Below, in pieces: positions 42,477-51,444 of a stretch of DNA of 64,000 nucleotides (its first letter is position 1; every line of letters starts with the position of its first letter). This stretch comes from CAYJAD01 sp964368075. GTDB taxonomy: Bacteria > Desulfobacterota > Desulfovibrionia > Desulfovibrionales > Desulfovibrionaceae. A model generated the notes under the pieces. It saw nothing but the letters and a program-made list of their open reading frames with translations. It was not told where the DNA came from and ran no database searches. The translations under genes were made by a program, and so were the position numbers. Location of the stretch: contig CAYJAD010000005.1 of the NCBI GenBank assembly GCA_964368075.1, positions 16,533-80,532 on the forward strand, in the 5' to 3' direction.

Positions 42477-43301
42477 ATGAAAAGTCTTTCTTGGCGTATA
42501 TGTTCTACTGTTTTTCTTTGTGTTATGTTACTAACATCATTGTCTTCTTTAACCATGGCTAAAACTCCCACAGGTGTTTTGCAAGAAGCTGTGGAGCGTG
42601 GCACATTACGCGTGGGGATTTCTTCCTTTGTGCCTTGGGCTATGCAAGATAAAAAAGGAGAATATATAGGTTTTGAAATCGATGTAGCAAAGCGTATCGC
42701 CAAAGACTTTGATTTAGAATTGGAAATTTTGCCCACACGCTGGTCTGGCATTATTCCGGCATTACTTACGGGCAAATTTGACATGATTATATGTGGCATG
42801 TCGCCCACCCCCGGCCGTGCTTTACGTGTTAATTTCACCATGCCTTATGACCATGTGACCATTGAGGCTGTGGGGCTTAAGAAAAAATTAGGCGATAAAA
42901 CTGCCATTGCAGATTTCAATAATGCTGATACCATTGTGGCTGTGCGTACAGGCACCACGGCTGCCACTGCCGCTAAATTGACTTTGCCAAAAGCCACCAT
43001 TCGCTATTTTGATGAAGAAGCTCCTGCTGTACAAGAAATGCTTTCAGGGCGTGCCCATATAGTTTTTGGTTCTGGTCCTTTAGGCACCATTGAAGTGGCG
43101 AAAGATCCTGAAAATATTCGCCATGCTTTTGACGAAAAAAATCTGTACCCACAGCCTATCAGTATAGCTGTGCGCAAAGGAGATGCAGATACCATAAATG
43201 CTCTTAATGCTTGGATTCTTATGACAGAAGCCGAAGGTTGGCTTAAAGAGCGCCGCCATTACTGGTTTGAAACACGTCAATGGGAATCTTTATTAAAATA
43301 G
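42477..43301 (+). CDS. Periplasmic amino-acid-type solute-binding protein (SBP_bac_3)
   Basis: A 274-residue extracytoplasmic binding protein of the ABC amino-acid uptake family. A signal peptide ends near residue 28 (SSLTMAKTP). The lobes show the family pattern GTLRVGISSFVPW, GEYIGFEIDVAKRIAKD, FDMIICGMSPTPGRALRVNF and VRTGTTAATAAK; arginine and aspartate residues that bind the amino-acid backbone are in place. AAAGGA precedes the ATG. No permease or ATPase gene is adjacent, so partners are elsewhere or it serves as a sensor-type protein. Ligand unknown. Confidence 0.9.
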   Translation: MKSLSWRICSTVFLCVMLLTSLSSLTMAKTPTGVLQEAVERGTLRVGISSFVPWAMQDKKGEYIGFEIDVAKRIAKDFDLELEILPTRWSGIIPALLTGKFDMIICGMSPTPGRALRVNFTMPYDHVTIEAVGLKKKLGDKTAIADFNNADTIVAVRTGTTAATAAKLTLPKATIRYFDEEAPAVQEMLSGRAHIVFGSGPLGTIEVAKDPENIRHAFDEKNLYPQPISIAVRKGDADTINALNAWILMTEAEGWLKERRHYWFETRQWESLLK

Positions 43302-43363
43302 TCGACACTGAAAAAGTATTTAAGCGTCGACTAAAATAAAGTCTTTTGCCATAATTTAGACAT

Positions 43364-43400
43364 AAAAAAGGGAAGAGATTGAAAATCTCTTCCCTTTTTT
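43364..43400. terminator. Bidirectional terminator between binding-protein gene and lon
   Basis: AAAAAAGGGAAGAGATT and its near-complement AATCTCTTCCCTTTTTT form a strong stem with T-runs on both strands. It ends both converging transcripts. Confidence 0.93.
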
Positions 43401-43416
43401 ATACTATTATCAAGCC

Positions 43417-45882
43417 TTATTCAGGAAAGGCTAGCGGTAATACTTCATCAATATGTGTGACTGGGTGTACAGTAATTTTACTGAGTAAATCTTTAGGTAC
43501 ATCTTCTAAGTCTTTCATGTTTTGTTTTGGAATAATAACATGTTGCAAATCTCTGGCCACGGCACCCAGAATTTTTTCTTTAATGCCGCCTACAGGAAGC
43601 ACTCTTCCGCGCAAAGTAATTTCACCGGTCATACACAAGCTTGTATTAACAGGTTTTGCAGTCAAGGCCGAAATTAAAGCTGTACATAGTGTAATGCCTG
43701 CCGAGGGACCATCTTTAGGGGTGGCACCTGCGGGAACGTGCACATGTATATCTTGACGGCGCGAGAAGTCTTGATCAATGCCAAGCACTTCGGCTTTATT
43801 GCGTATGTAAGATAACGCTGCTTGCGCACTTTCTTTCATAACATCGCCCAATTGACCAGTAAGAAGTAATGCCCCTTTGCCTTTCATAAGGCTTACCTCT
43901 ACATGTAGCACTTCACCACCAAAAGGCGTCCATGCTAAACCTAGGGCAGAACCTGCGGGAAGTTGCTTTTCTTTATCATCTTCTACAAAGCGTGGAATGC
44001 CTAAGAGCTTTGGTATTTGCACGGCATTAACCTTAAAGCTTCCTTCTTTTCCTTCGGCTCTTTTGCGAGCGAGCTTACGACATACGGCGCCTAATTCTCT
44101 TTCAAGATTACGCAAACCAGCCTCACGAGTGTATTCTTTGATAACTCTTTCAATGGCAGCATCGGCGACGCTTACTTCTTTGGGCTTGAGGCCATGATCT
44201 TTAATCATTTTTGGCAATAAGTGAATATTGGCAATGGCTAGTTTTTCATGCACGGTATAGCCAGGTAGTGTAATGATTTCCATTCTGTCTCTAAGAGCAG
44301 GGGGAATGGTATCCAGCGTGTTGGCTGTACATAAAAACATGATTTTTGACAAGTCAAAGGGAACATTAAGATAATGATCACTGAAGCTGTAGTTTTGTTC
44401 AGGATCGAGCACCTCAAGTAAAGCAGAGGAAGGGTCACCTCTAAAATCTGTTCCCAATTTATCTAGCTCATCCAGCACGATAACGGGATTCTTTGTACCC
44501 GCTTGTTTCAGCGCTTGAATAATACGACCAGGCATAGAACCAATATAGGTACGGCGGTGTCCGCGAATTTCTGCTTCGTCACGCATACCACCTAGGGAAA
44601 TGCGCTGGAATTTACGCCCAAGGGCTCTGGCAATGGAGCGCCCAAGAGAGGTTTTACCAGTACCGGGAGGTCCCACAAAACATAAGATAGGCCCTTTAGA
44701 TTGTGGGTTTAATTTACGCACACTCAAATATTCTAAAATACGCTCTTTTACCTTGCTTAAGGCATAGTGGTCTTCATTAAGCACTTTAAAAGCGTGTTTA
44801 ATGTCTAAGGTGTCTCGGCTCGTCTTTCTCCAAGGTAATTCCACTAACCAATCTAAATAGGTACGCACTACATTGGCTTCAGAAGAATCTGAATGCATAG
44901 ATGTGAGGCGCCGCAATTGTTTATCGGCTTCTTTGCGAACATCTTTGGGCATGCCGGACTTGGCAATTGCCTTGCCAAGATCATCAATTTCTTCTTCTTG
45001 ATCTTCGCCGCCATCGCCTAATTCTTGACGAATAGCTTTTATTTGCTCGCGCAAGTAGTAATCTTTTTGCGCTTTGTCCATGCCTTCACGTGCTGAGGAT
45101 TGAATGCGCGCTTGCATGGTAGCCACTTCTACTTCTTTATTGAGCTGCTCATTAACCAACTGTAGGCGAGCAATGGGGTTTTGCTCTTCTAAAATGGCTT
45201 GAGCATCTTCAAGCTTCATGCGTAAATTCGCTGCTATAAGATCGGCTAAATGGCCTGCATCATCTACACTTTGCAGCATGTTAATGACGTCTGAGCTTGA
45301 AATGCCGCGCAAGGTAAGAATTTTTTCACTTTGCTCGCGGGCAGAGCGCAACATGGCCTCCACTTCAGGTGAAAGCTCTGTAGCATTTTCTTCTAGCGGT
45401 TCTATTTCTGCCTCTAAGAAAGGTTCTGTTTGAGTAAAGGCCTTAACTTGTGCACGGCTAACCCCTTGGACAAGCACTTTAATGCGTCCATCGGGCATTT
45501 TTAACATTCGCATAACATTGACAATGGAGCCAGTGGTATACAAATCTTCAGGGTTGGGATCTTCGGTACTTTCTTCTTTTTGGGTACAAACAAAGAGGTA
45601 GCGGTCCCTATCAAGGGTAGCTTCCATAGCTTGTACGGACTTATCCCTACCAATAAAGAGGGGTAAAATCATGTAATTAAATACCACAACATCACGTACA
45701 GCCAGCACAGGCATAGAGGGCGGGAAAGGGGAACTTTCAGTAAAAGCGCTTTCGGTGCTGCTTTCATCATGCTCCTGCTCGTTCGCTTTAATAGCTTCCG
45801 CTATGTCCTTTTCCTGCTCTAACGACGCATCGTTATTGTATATATTTTGTTGTTCTTCTAGGTCTTTATTTTTTTCTGACAT
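43417..45882 (-). CDS. lon: ATP-dependent protease Lon
   Basis: Degrades damaged and regulatory proteins in the cytoplasm. The 821-residue protein has the N-terminal substrate domain (about 60-265), the AAA+ motor with Walker A GPPGTGKTSLGRSIA and Walker B VIVLDELDKL, and the protease domain with the catalytic serine S727 in PKDGPSAGIT and the lysine in GGIKEK near 770. The first 50 residues are an acidic Glu/Asn/Ser-rich extension. GAGGAG precedes the ATG. It is followed by the shared terminator. Confidence 0.98.
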   Translation of the reverse strand: MSEKNKDLEEQQNIYNNDASLEQEKDIAEAIKANEQEHDESSTESAFTESSPFPPSMPVLAVRDVVVFNYMILPLFIGRDKSVQAMEATLDRDRYLFVCTQKEESTEDPNPEDLYTTGSIVNVMRMLKMPDGRIKVLVQGVSRAQVKAFTQTEPFLEAEIEPLEENATELSPEVEAMLRSAREQSEKILTLRGISSSDVINMLQSVDDAGHLADLIAANLRMKLEDAQAILEEQNPIARLQLVNEQLNKEVEVATMQARIQSSAREGMDKAQKDYYLREQIKAIRQELGDGGEDQEEEIDDLGKAIAKSGMPKDVRKEADKQLRRLTSMHSDSSEANVVRTYLDWLVELPWRKTSRDTLDIKHAFKVLNEDHYALSKVKERILEYLSVRKLNPQSKGPILCFVGPPGTGKTSLGRSIARALGRKFQRISLGGMRDEAEIRGHRRTYIGSMPGRIIQALKQAGTKNPVIVLDELDKLGTDFRGDPSSALLEVLDPEQNYSFSDHYLNVPFDLSKIMFLCTANTLDTIPPALRDRMEIITLPGYTVHEKLAIANIHLLPKMIKDHGLKPKEVSVADAAIERVIKEYTREAGLRNLERELGAVCRKLARKRAEGKEGSFKVNAVQIPKLLGIPRFVEDDKEKQLPAGSALGLAWTPFGGEVLHVEVSLMKGKGALLLTGQLGDVMKESAQAALSYIRNKAEVLGIDQDFSRRQDIHVHVPAGATPKDGPSAGITLCTALISALTAKPVNTSLCMTGEITLRGRVLPVGGIKEKILGAVARDLQHVIIPKQNMKDLEDVPKDLLSKITVHPVTHIDEVLPLAFPE

Positions 45883-45913
45883 ATATCACTCCTCGAACAT
45901 CGCATAGGGGGCA

Positions 45914-46606
45914 TTACCCCATAAAAATCTGACCAGATAAAATACTGCGGCATTCTTTTTCTGTAATAATAATATGCTCAATAAACATTATGTTCATAGG
46001 TGGACTTAATTGTCGTAATTGCTCGGTCAGCATAAGGTCTGCCCGTGAGGCTTTGGAGGAACCGCCGGGGTGATTATGCACTAAAATAAAACCGTGCGCT
46101 TTTCGTTCTAACACTTTGGCAAGGACGTCTCGTGGCGTTATGGGAACGGTATCTATGCTACCTTGCATAACTTTTTCCCACCCAAGGCAACGAAGCCCTG
46201 CATCGACTAAGGCTATCCAGCATTCTTCATGGCTTATGCCGTAAAGTCTTTTACGTGCCACAGCAACAATGCTTTCCGGTGAAGCCAGCACCTCTTTTTG
46301 CAATAAAGGGGCGGCGGCGGTGCGGGCAAGGCACTCTCTCACCACTTGCCATAGAATCCATGTTCCTTGTCCAAAGCCTGAAACTTGCTCCAATTCTTCC
46401 TTACGCGCTTGCAGTACTTGGCTAAGAGAACCAAATCTGGCAAGTAATTCTTTTGCAAGGGGCTTTGTGTCCTTACGTACCAAGGCATAACTTAAAAGAA
46501 GCTCTAACAATTCATAATCTTCCATATGCTGTGGGTCGTGCAGAAAGCGACTTTTAAGCCGTTTTCGATGCCCAGCATGAAGATTTATCGTTTTGGTCAT
46601 GGTCAT
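45914..46606 (-). CDS. radC: RadC/JAB-domain protein
   Basis: A 230-residue protein with the UPF0758/RadC domain. It has an N-terminal helix-hairpin-helix part (about 15-100) and a JAMM metal-binding motif in FILVHNHPGGSSKASRADLMLTEQL near residue 175-200 (H-x-H-x10-D). Its role, once thought to be DNA repair, is not settled in the family. The first two in-frame ATGs (46606 and 46600) both lack a strong ribosome-binding site. It is read in the same direction as holA, 62 bases upstream. Confidence 0.9.
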   Translation of the reverse strand: MTMTKTINLHAGHRKRLKSRFLHDPQHMEDYELLELLLSYALVRKDTKPLAKELLARFGSLSQVLQARKEELEQVSGFGQGTWILWQVVRECLARTAAAPLLQKEVLASPESIVAVARKRLYGISHEECWIALVDAGLRCLGWEKVMQGSIDTVPITPRDVLAKVLERKAHGFILVHNHPGGSSKASRADLMLTEQLRQLSPPMNIMFIEHIIITEKECRSILSGQIFMG

Positions 46607-46668
46607 AATTAAGCAGTCTTACGCATTATGCAAGGGGTAAGGGATGAAAGTTATAAAAAAAAGTAACA

Positions 46669-47712
46669 TTATGCGGGGGAACATGCGCGCTGTGGTGGAG
46701 TAAAGACTGCAATCAGTTGCGTAACAAGGCTTTCTAGGGTTTGTTCTACGTTTTTTTCACCACTTTTGATGGAAAGCTCTGCATTTACGATATACGTAAA
46801 GATTTTTGTTACGCCTGAAAAACCTAATCGACGTGCAAGGGCTTCCTTTTCCCGTGCTGATTGGGGGTGTAAGCGCACACCTTCTCCTGCAAGGATTTGC
46901 CATAAAACTTTAACATCTCGTGAAAGTAAGGCTAAAAACGGAAATAATACTGAATCAATATCGTGTTGGCTGCGGTAGATTTCTGCCCATGCGGCAGTGA
47001 GATTACCAGCGTAAATATGATGCATGAAGGAGAAAATATTCGACTCAGGTACATATGAACCAGAACCTACCATGTCCATGTGTACATGGCCATCCTTGGC
47101 AGCAAGACGGAGTTTTTCCATCTCATTGTCAATGGCGGTAGCATCTGCAGGCACCGAAGCGCAAAGAGCGTCAAGAGCATCGGCTTCAAAGGTGAGCTGT
47201 ATTTTTGGTGCCTTGCTTATAATATAACTCCTAATGCCTTTAATATCAAGCCCTGAATGTCGCCAAATCCACGCTTTTTTTTCAGCAAACAATAATGGCT
47301 TTAGTTTACTAAGGTAAGCGGCGAGTTTTGGCTTGCCTTTTTCAAAGGGAACTTCAAAGCATATAATGAGCCAAGTTAGTGGGTTAGGTTGTGCCATCGA
47401 GGCTGAAATTTCTTTCCACTGTGCGGCATTGATGTTTTGCGCATTGCGCAAGAGAAGTATTTTTGGCGTAGAAAAAAGCCCTTGTAAGGTAAGATTTTCC
47501 CAAAAAGAATTAGGTAATTCTTCATCGCCCCAATACGTATGCTGTTGCCACTCGGCAGATGTAGGGGGGCTGCTCATACCCATAAGGCCACCCATTGCGC
47601 CAGTAGCAGCTTCGCTACTTTGTGCAGGGTGCTTGCTGACAAGCTCTTCTATATGTCTTTTTATGAGACCTGCGTCGGGGCATATACAAAAATAAAATCC
47701 CGGTCTAGACAT
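46669..47712 (-). CDS. holA: DNA polymerase III delta subunit
   Basis: Clamp-loader subunit that opens the beta ring. The 347-residue protein resembles HolA in length and in the LLRNAQNINAAQWKEIS, YLSKLKPLLFAEKKAW and PADATAIDNEMEKLRL stretches; no Walker motif is expected in delta. AGAGG precedes the ATG. It follows leuS in the same direction with a hairpin between, an arrangement common near leuS in proteobacteria. Confidence 0.85.
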   Translation of the reverse strand: MSRPGFYFCICPDAGLIKRHIEELVSKHPAQSSEAATGAMGGLMGMSSPPTSAEWQQHTYWGDEELPNSFWENLTLQGLFSTPKILLLRNAQNINAAQWKEISASMAQPNPLTWLIICFEVPFEKGKPKLAAYLSKLKPLLFAEKKAWIWRHSGLDIKGIRSYIISKAPKIQLTFEADALDALCASVPADATAIDNEMEKLRLAAKDGHVHMDMVGSGSYVPESNIFSFMHHIYAGNLTAAWAEIYRSQHDIDSVLFPFLALLSRDVKVLWQILAGEGVRLHPQSAREKEALARRLGFSGVTKIFTYIVNAELSIKSGEKNVEQTLESLVTQLIAVFTPPQRACSPA

Positions 47713-47762
47713 GATTTTACCTCTGATAGATTTTTGAAAAAAGAGAAGGTGTTTTTATGCAG

Positions 47763-47800
47763 TGCGAGGAAACTTTTTCTTTGCTTAAAGTTTCCTCGCA
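47763..47800 (-). terminator. Hairpin between leuS and holA, family A-like
   Basis: TGCGAGGAAACTTT and AAAGTTTCCTCGCA are perfectly complementary 14-base arms. The GGAAACTTT...AAAGTTTCC stem is the same as in family A copies, so this may be a related element that serves as terminator or attenuator between leuS and holA. No long T-run follows. Confidence 0.55.
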
Positions 47801-47821
47801 AAATTATTTTATAATGAAGGG

Positions 47822-50365
47822 TTAGCTGGCTACAATATTGACCAGTTTTTGTGGAACCACAATAACTTTTCGCACGGTTAATCCTGTAAGGTGTTTTTGC
47901 ACGGTGGTATCATCTAAAGCCAGTTTTTCCACTTCTTCCTTACTTGTTTGCGCTGGTACTTCTAATTTTCCGCGCAATTTTCCATTAATTTGCACTACTA
48001 TGGTTAATACATCTTGTGCCGTAGCTTCTTCTTGCCATGTGGGCCAAGGCATGTCGGATACTGTGTTTTTATGTCCAAGGTCTTGCCAAAGCTCTTCACA
48101 CATATGTGGCGTAAAGGGGCAAAGCAAGGTGAGTACCGTTCCCATGGCTGAGGAAAATACTTTTTGCGAGGCATGGTCTTGTGTATCCTTACACAGAATA
48201 TCCTTGGCTAAATACATGGCATTGACCAATTCCATAACAGCGGCAATAGCTGTGTTGAATTGATATTTATTTTCAATGTCGCTTTGCACTTTTTTTACTG
48301 TAAGGTGCTCTTTGCGTCGTAAATCCTTGGCACAAGAGCTGTCTTTTGCTGTGCTAGCATCATCTGCTGTGCTAGAGCAAGAAGCCATGGCCGTTAGTGA
48401 AGTGCGCGATTCCATAAAGAGGCGCCATACACGGTTTAAGAAGCGCGAAGAGCCCTCAATGCCTGTTTCTGACCAGTCAAAATCGCGCTCAGGTGGAGCG
48501 GCAAAAAGGCAGAATAAGCGCACTGTATCGGCACCAAATTGCTCTATCATTTGTGTGGGATCTACCACATTTCCCTTGGATTTAGACATCTTTGTACCTT
48601 CTTTAAGCACCATGCCTTGTGTGAGCAGATTACTAAAAGGTTCGTCTAAGTCTTCGGGGTAAAAACCTAAATCGCGCAAAGCCTTGGTGTAAAAGCGCGC
48701 ATAAAGCAAATGCAAAATAGCATGCTCTACACCACCAATATACTGGTCTACAGGCATCCAATATTTGATAATATCTTTATCAAAGGGTGCTTGATCATTG
48801 CGTGCATCTGCATAGCGCGAGAAATACCACGAAGATTCCACAAAGGTATCCATGGTATCCGTTTCTCTCTTGGCTTTGCCGCCGCATTGCGGACATGTGC
48901 ATTCATAGAAAGAAGGAGTATCCGGCAAAGGAGAGCGACCATCTTCTTTGGTTTTAACATCTAGCGGCAATACGATGGGAAGATTTTCTTCTTTTTCTGG
49001 AACTTCTCCGCAATCTGGGCAAAATACCATGGGGATGGGTGCGCCCCAATAACGCTGACGAGAGATATTCCAATCGCGCAAGCGATATTGCACGGTGGAT
49101 TTTCCAAGACCTTCTTTTTCTAAGGCTTTGGCAATGGCTTTTTTTCCTTCTTCGAAGAAAAGCCCGTCGAAGACACCAGAATTGAACATATGGCCGGCAC
49201 CGGTCCATGCTTCACTCATGGTTTGCACATCTAGTGTTTCGCTATTTTCCGGTTGAATAACAGGGATGAATGATAAAGCGTATTTTTGTGCAAATTCAAA
49301 ATCGCGTTGGTCATGGGCAGGAACCCCCATAACAGCCCCCGTGCCATAATCAGCTAAAACAAAATTGCCCAACCAAATGGGAATTTCTTTGCCAGTGAAG
49401 GGGTGTACGCAATGTGCGCCGGTGGCAATACCTTCTTTTACTAAGGTTTCTGATTGCCTATCAATGCGGTCCATATTGCGAATACGCTCAATAAAGGCGC
49501 GTACCTTGGCTTCTTCTTTACTACCGGTGATGAGCGTATCCACCAAGGGGTGCTCCGGTGCAAGAGTCATGAAACTTACCCCAAAAACCGTATCAGGTCT
49601 GGTAGTAAAGACATCAATGCCTTTATACTCTTTTCCGTCCACAGTAATGGGAGTGGCAAGAGGAAAGGTTATTTCTGCCCCATGAGATTTGCCAATCCAA
49701 TTGTGTTGCATGGCAATAACTCTTTCAGGCCAGCCTTTGTGCAATTTATCCAAATCTGCCAACAATTCTTCTGCATAGGCGGTGATGCGCACAAACCACT
49801 GAGCCAATTCTTTTTGTTCTACGGCAGAATCGCAACGCCAACAGAGACCTTCAATGACCTGTTCATTGGCCAATACGGTGTGACAATCTGGGCACCAGTT
49901 TTGTGGGGCTTTTTTACGATAAATCAAGCCTTTTTCTAGCATTTTTAAAAAGAAAAGCTGCTCCCAGCGATAGTACTCGGGAACGCAAGTGGCTACTTCT
50001 CTATTCCAATCGTAGGAATAGCCTAAGCGGCGTAATTGCGCCCGCATATTATCAATATTAGAAAAAGTCCACGCCGCAGGGTGCGTATTATTTTTAATGG
50101 CTGCGTTTTCTGCGGGCAGTCCCAAGGCATCCCATCCCATGGGGTGCAAGACGTTAAAGCCTTGCATACGTTTAAAGCGGGCTACCACATCGCCTATGGA
50201 ATAATTTCGTACATGGCCCATATGAATGTTTCCCGAAGGGTAGGGCAACATTTCCAGCAAATAATATTTCGGTTTATCGCTGTTGTGTGTACAGGCAAAG
50301 CTTTGTTCTTTGTCCCAATGGGCTTGCCATTTGATTTCTATATTTCCGGGAAGATATGGGGTCAT
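47822..50365 (-). CDS. leuS: Leucyl-tRNA synthetase
   Basis: Charges tRNA-Leu. The 847-residue class I enzyme has the HIGH motif variant in PYPSGNIHMGHVRNY near residue 43-57, the editing (CP1) domain between about 220 and 415, and KMSKSKGNV near residue 590. The anticodon-binding domain and the C-terminal domain (VQINGKLRGKLEVPA) are complete. Between about residues 680 and 715 there is a Ser/Ala/Cys-rich insertion (SCSSTADDASTAKDSSCAKD) not usual for the family. Only a weak AGAGAG precedes the ATG. Confidence 0.97.
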   Translation of the reverse strand: MTPYLPGNIEIKWQAHWDKEQSFACTHNSDKPKYYLLEMLPYPSGNIHMGHVRNYSIGDVVARFKRMQGFNVLHPMGWDALGLPAENAAIKNNTHPAAWTFSNIDNMRAQLRRLGYSYDWNREVATCVPEYYRWEQLFFLKMLEKGLIYRKKAPQNWCPDCHTVLANEQVIEGLCWRCDSAVEQKELAQWFVRITAYAEELLADLDKLHKGWPERVIAMQHNWIGKSHGAEITFPLATPITVDGKEYKGIDVFTTRPDTVFGVSFMTLAPEHPLVDTLITGSKEEAKVRAFIERIRNMDRIDRQSETLVKEGIATGAHCVHPFTGKEIPIWLGNFVLADYGTGAVMGVPAHDQRDFEFAQKYALSFIPVIQPENSETLDVQTMSEAWTGAGHMFNSGVFDGLFFEEGKKAIAKALEKEGLGKSTVQYRLRDWNISRQRYWGAPIPMVFCPDCGEVPEKEENLPIVLPLDVKTKEDGRSPLPDTPSFYECTCPQCGGKAKRETDTMDTFVESSWYFSRYADARNDQAPFDKDIIKYWMPVDQYIGGVEHAILHLLYARFYTKALRDLGFYPEDLDEPFSNLLTQGMVLKEGTKMSKSKGNVVDPTQMIEQFGADTVRLFCLFAAPPERDFDWSETGIEGSSRFLNRVWRLFMESRTSLTAMASCSSTADDASTAKDSSCAKDLRRKEHLTVKKVQSDIENKYQFNTAIAAVMELVNAMYLAKDILCKDTQDHASQKVFSSAMGTVLTLLCPFTPHMCEELWQDLGHKNTVSDMPWPTWQEEATAQDVLTIVVQINGKLRGKLEVPAQTSKEEVEKLALDDTTVQKHLTGLTVRKVIVVPQKLVNIVAS

Positions 50366-50413
50366 GATACGTTTCTCTCTTCTCTCTTTCTTAATACTGC
50401 GTAGACGCTACTG

Positions 50414-50872
50414 TTATGATTGCCGTTGTATATCGCCACTATCTAGGGCTTTTGCTGCGGTATCTAAAATGCCGTTGACAAAAGAACGGGCACTTTCTTC
50501 GCCAAATTGACGCGAAAGCTCCAAAGCTTCATTAATGGCTACCTTTGATGGAATGTCTTGACGAAAGAGCATTTCAAATAAACTTATACGTAATATGGTG
50601 AGCTCTATGCGCCCCATACGGTTGACACGCCAATTGTGCGAAAAACGTGCAATAAGTTCGTCTAATTCTTTTTCATGCTTCCAAATGCCGGAGACGAGTT
50701 CCCAAGCAAAGCCTTGTATTTCATCGTGCTCGTCTTCTTTTCCGCTAAAGTCTGGCGAATTGCGAAAAGCCGCACGCAAGCCTTCTATGGTTTTAATTGA
50801 CGAAAAGGAAATGCCATAAAGAACCTGAAAAGCAAAAGAGCGTTCATTACGCCGCGAATTTTTTTTTGACAT
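50414..50872 (-). CDS. nusB: Transcription antitermination factor NusB
   Basis: Binds boxA RNA with S10 to support rRNA transcription. The 152-residue protein shows the RxxAFQVLY-like start (ERSFAFQVLYGISF), the helical bundle and the C-terminal signature FVNGILDTAAKAL. Its ATG directly follows the ribH stop, with GGAG inside the end of ribH, so translation is coupled. The ribH-nusB pairing is widespread in bacteria. Confidence 0.95.
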   Translation of the reverse strand: MSKKNSRRNERSFAFQVLYGISFSSIKTIEGLRAAFRNSPDFSGKEDEHDEIQGFAWELVSGIWKHEKELDELIARFSHNWRVNRMGRIELTILRISLFEMLFRQDIPSKVAINEALELSRQFGEESARSFVNGILDTAAKALDSGDIQRQS

Positions 50873-51343
50873 TTAAATGTGCTCCAGCACTCGCACTGTT
50901 TCTAAAACAGCGGCGGCGGCTTCTACACCTTTATTGCCAGCCTTGGTTCCTGCGCGTTCGATGGCTTGTTCTAAGTTGTCAGTGGTGAGGAGACCAAAAC
51001 CTACAGGTACACCGTATTCTAAAGAGACTTGCGCAAGACCCTTGGTGGCTTCATTGGCTACAAAGTCAAAATGGGGTGTGCCCCCGCGAATAACAGCACC
51101 TAGGGCTAAAATGCCATCGCATTCTTTTTTAGCCGCAATTTTTTTGCAAACCACAGGCATTTCAAATGCACCTGGAATGCGCACTACGGTAATATCTTTT
51201 TCTGCACAGCCGTGACGTACAAGATAATCCACAGCACCGCCCACCAAGCGATCCACAATAAAATCGTTAAAACGTGTGGCAATGATGGTGAATTTTAATC
51301 CTTTGGCATCAAGCATGCCTTCGATGGTACGTATTTTACTCAT
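50873..51343 (-). CDS. ribH: 6,7-dimethyl-8-ribityllumazine synthase
   Basis: Condenses the ribitylamino-uracil with dihydroxybutanone phosphate to the lumazine, the step before riboflavin. The 156-residue protein has RFNDFIVDRLVGGAVDYL, VRIPGAFEMP and ALGAVIRGGTPHFDFV (with the catalytic histidine), and VPVGFGLLTTDNLEQAIERAG. AAGGGAG precedes the ATG. It follows ribBA across a 100-base gap that holds a hairpin. Confidence 0.97.
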   Translation of the reverse strand: MSKIRTIEGMLDAKGLKFTIIATRFNDFIVDRLVGGAVDYLVRHGCAEKDITVVRIPGAFEMPVVCKKIAAKKECDGILALGAVIRGGTPHFDFVANEATKGLAQVSLEYGVPVGFGLLTTDNLEQAIERAGTKAGNKGVEAAAAVLETVRVLEHI

Positions 51344-51382
51344 ATATTTCTCCCTTTATCTGGAAAACTTTTGTAAAAGCCA

Positions 51383-51415
51383 GCAATGTCACGGCAGTTA
51401 TGCGCATGACATTGC
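51383..51415. repeat. Hairpin between ribBA and ribH
   Basis: GCAATGTCA and TGACATTGC form a perfect 9-base stem around a 15-base loop. There is no T-run, so it is more likely an mRNA-processing or stability hairpin than a terminator. Confidence 0.45.
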
Positions 51416-51444
51416 CTAGCTGTTATACATATAAAAATTGTATA

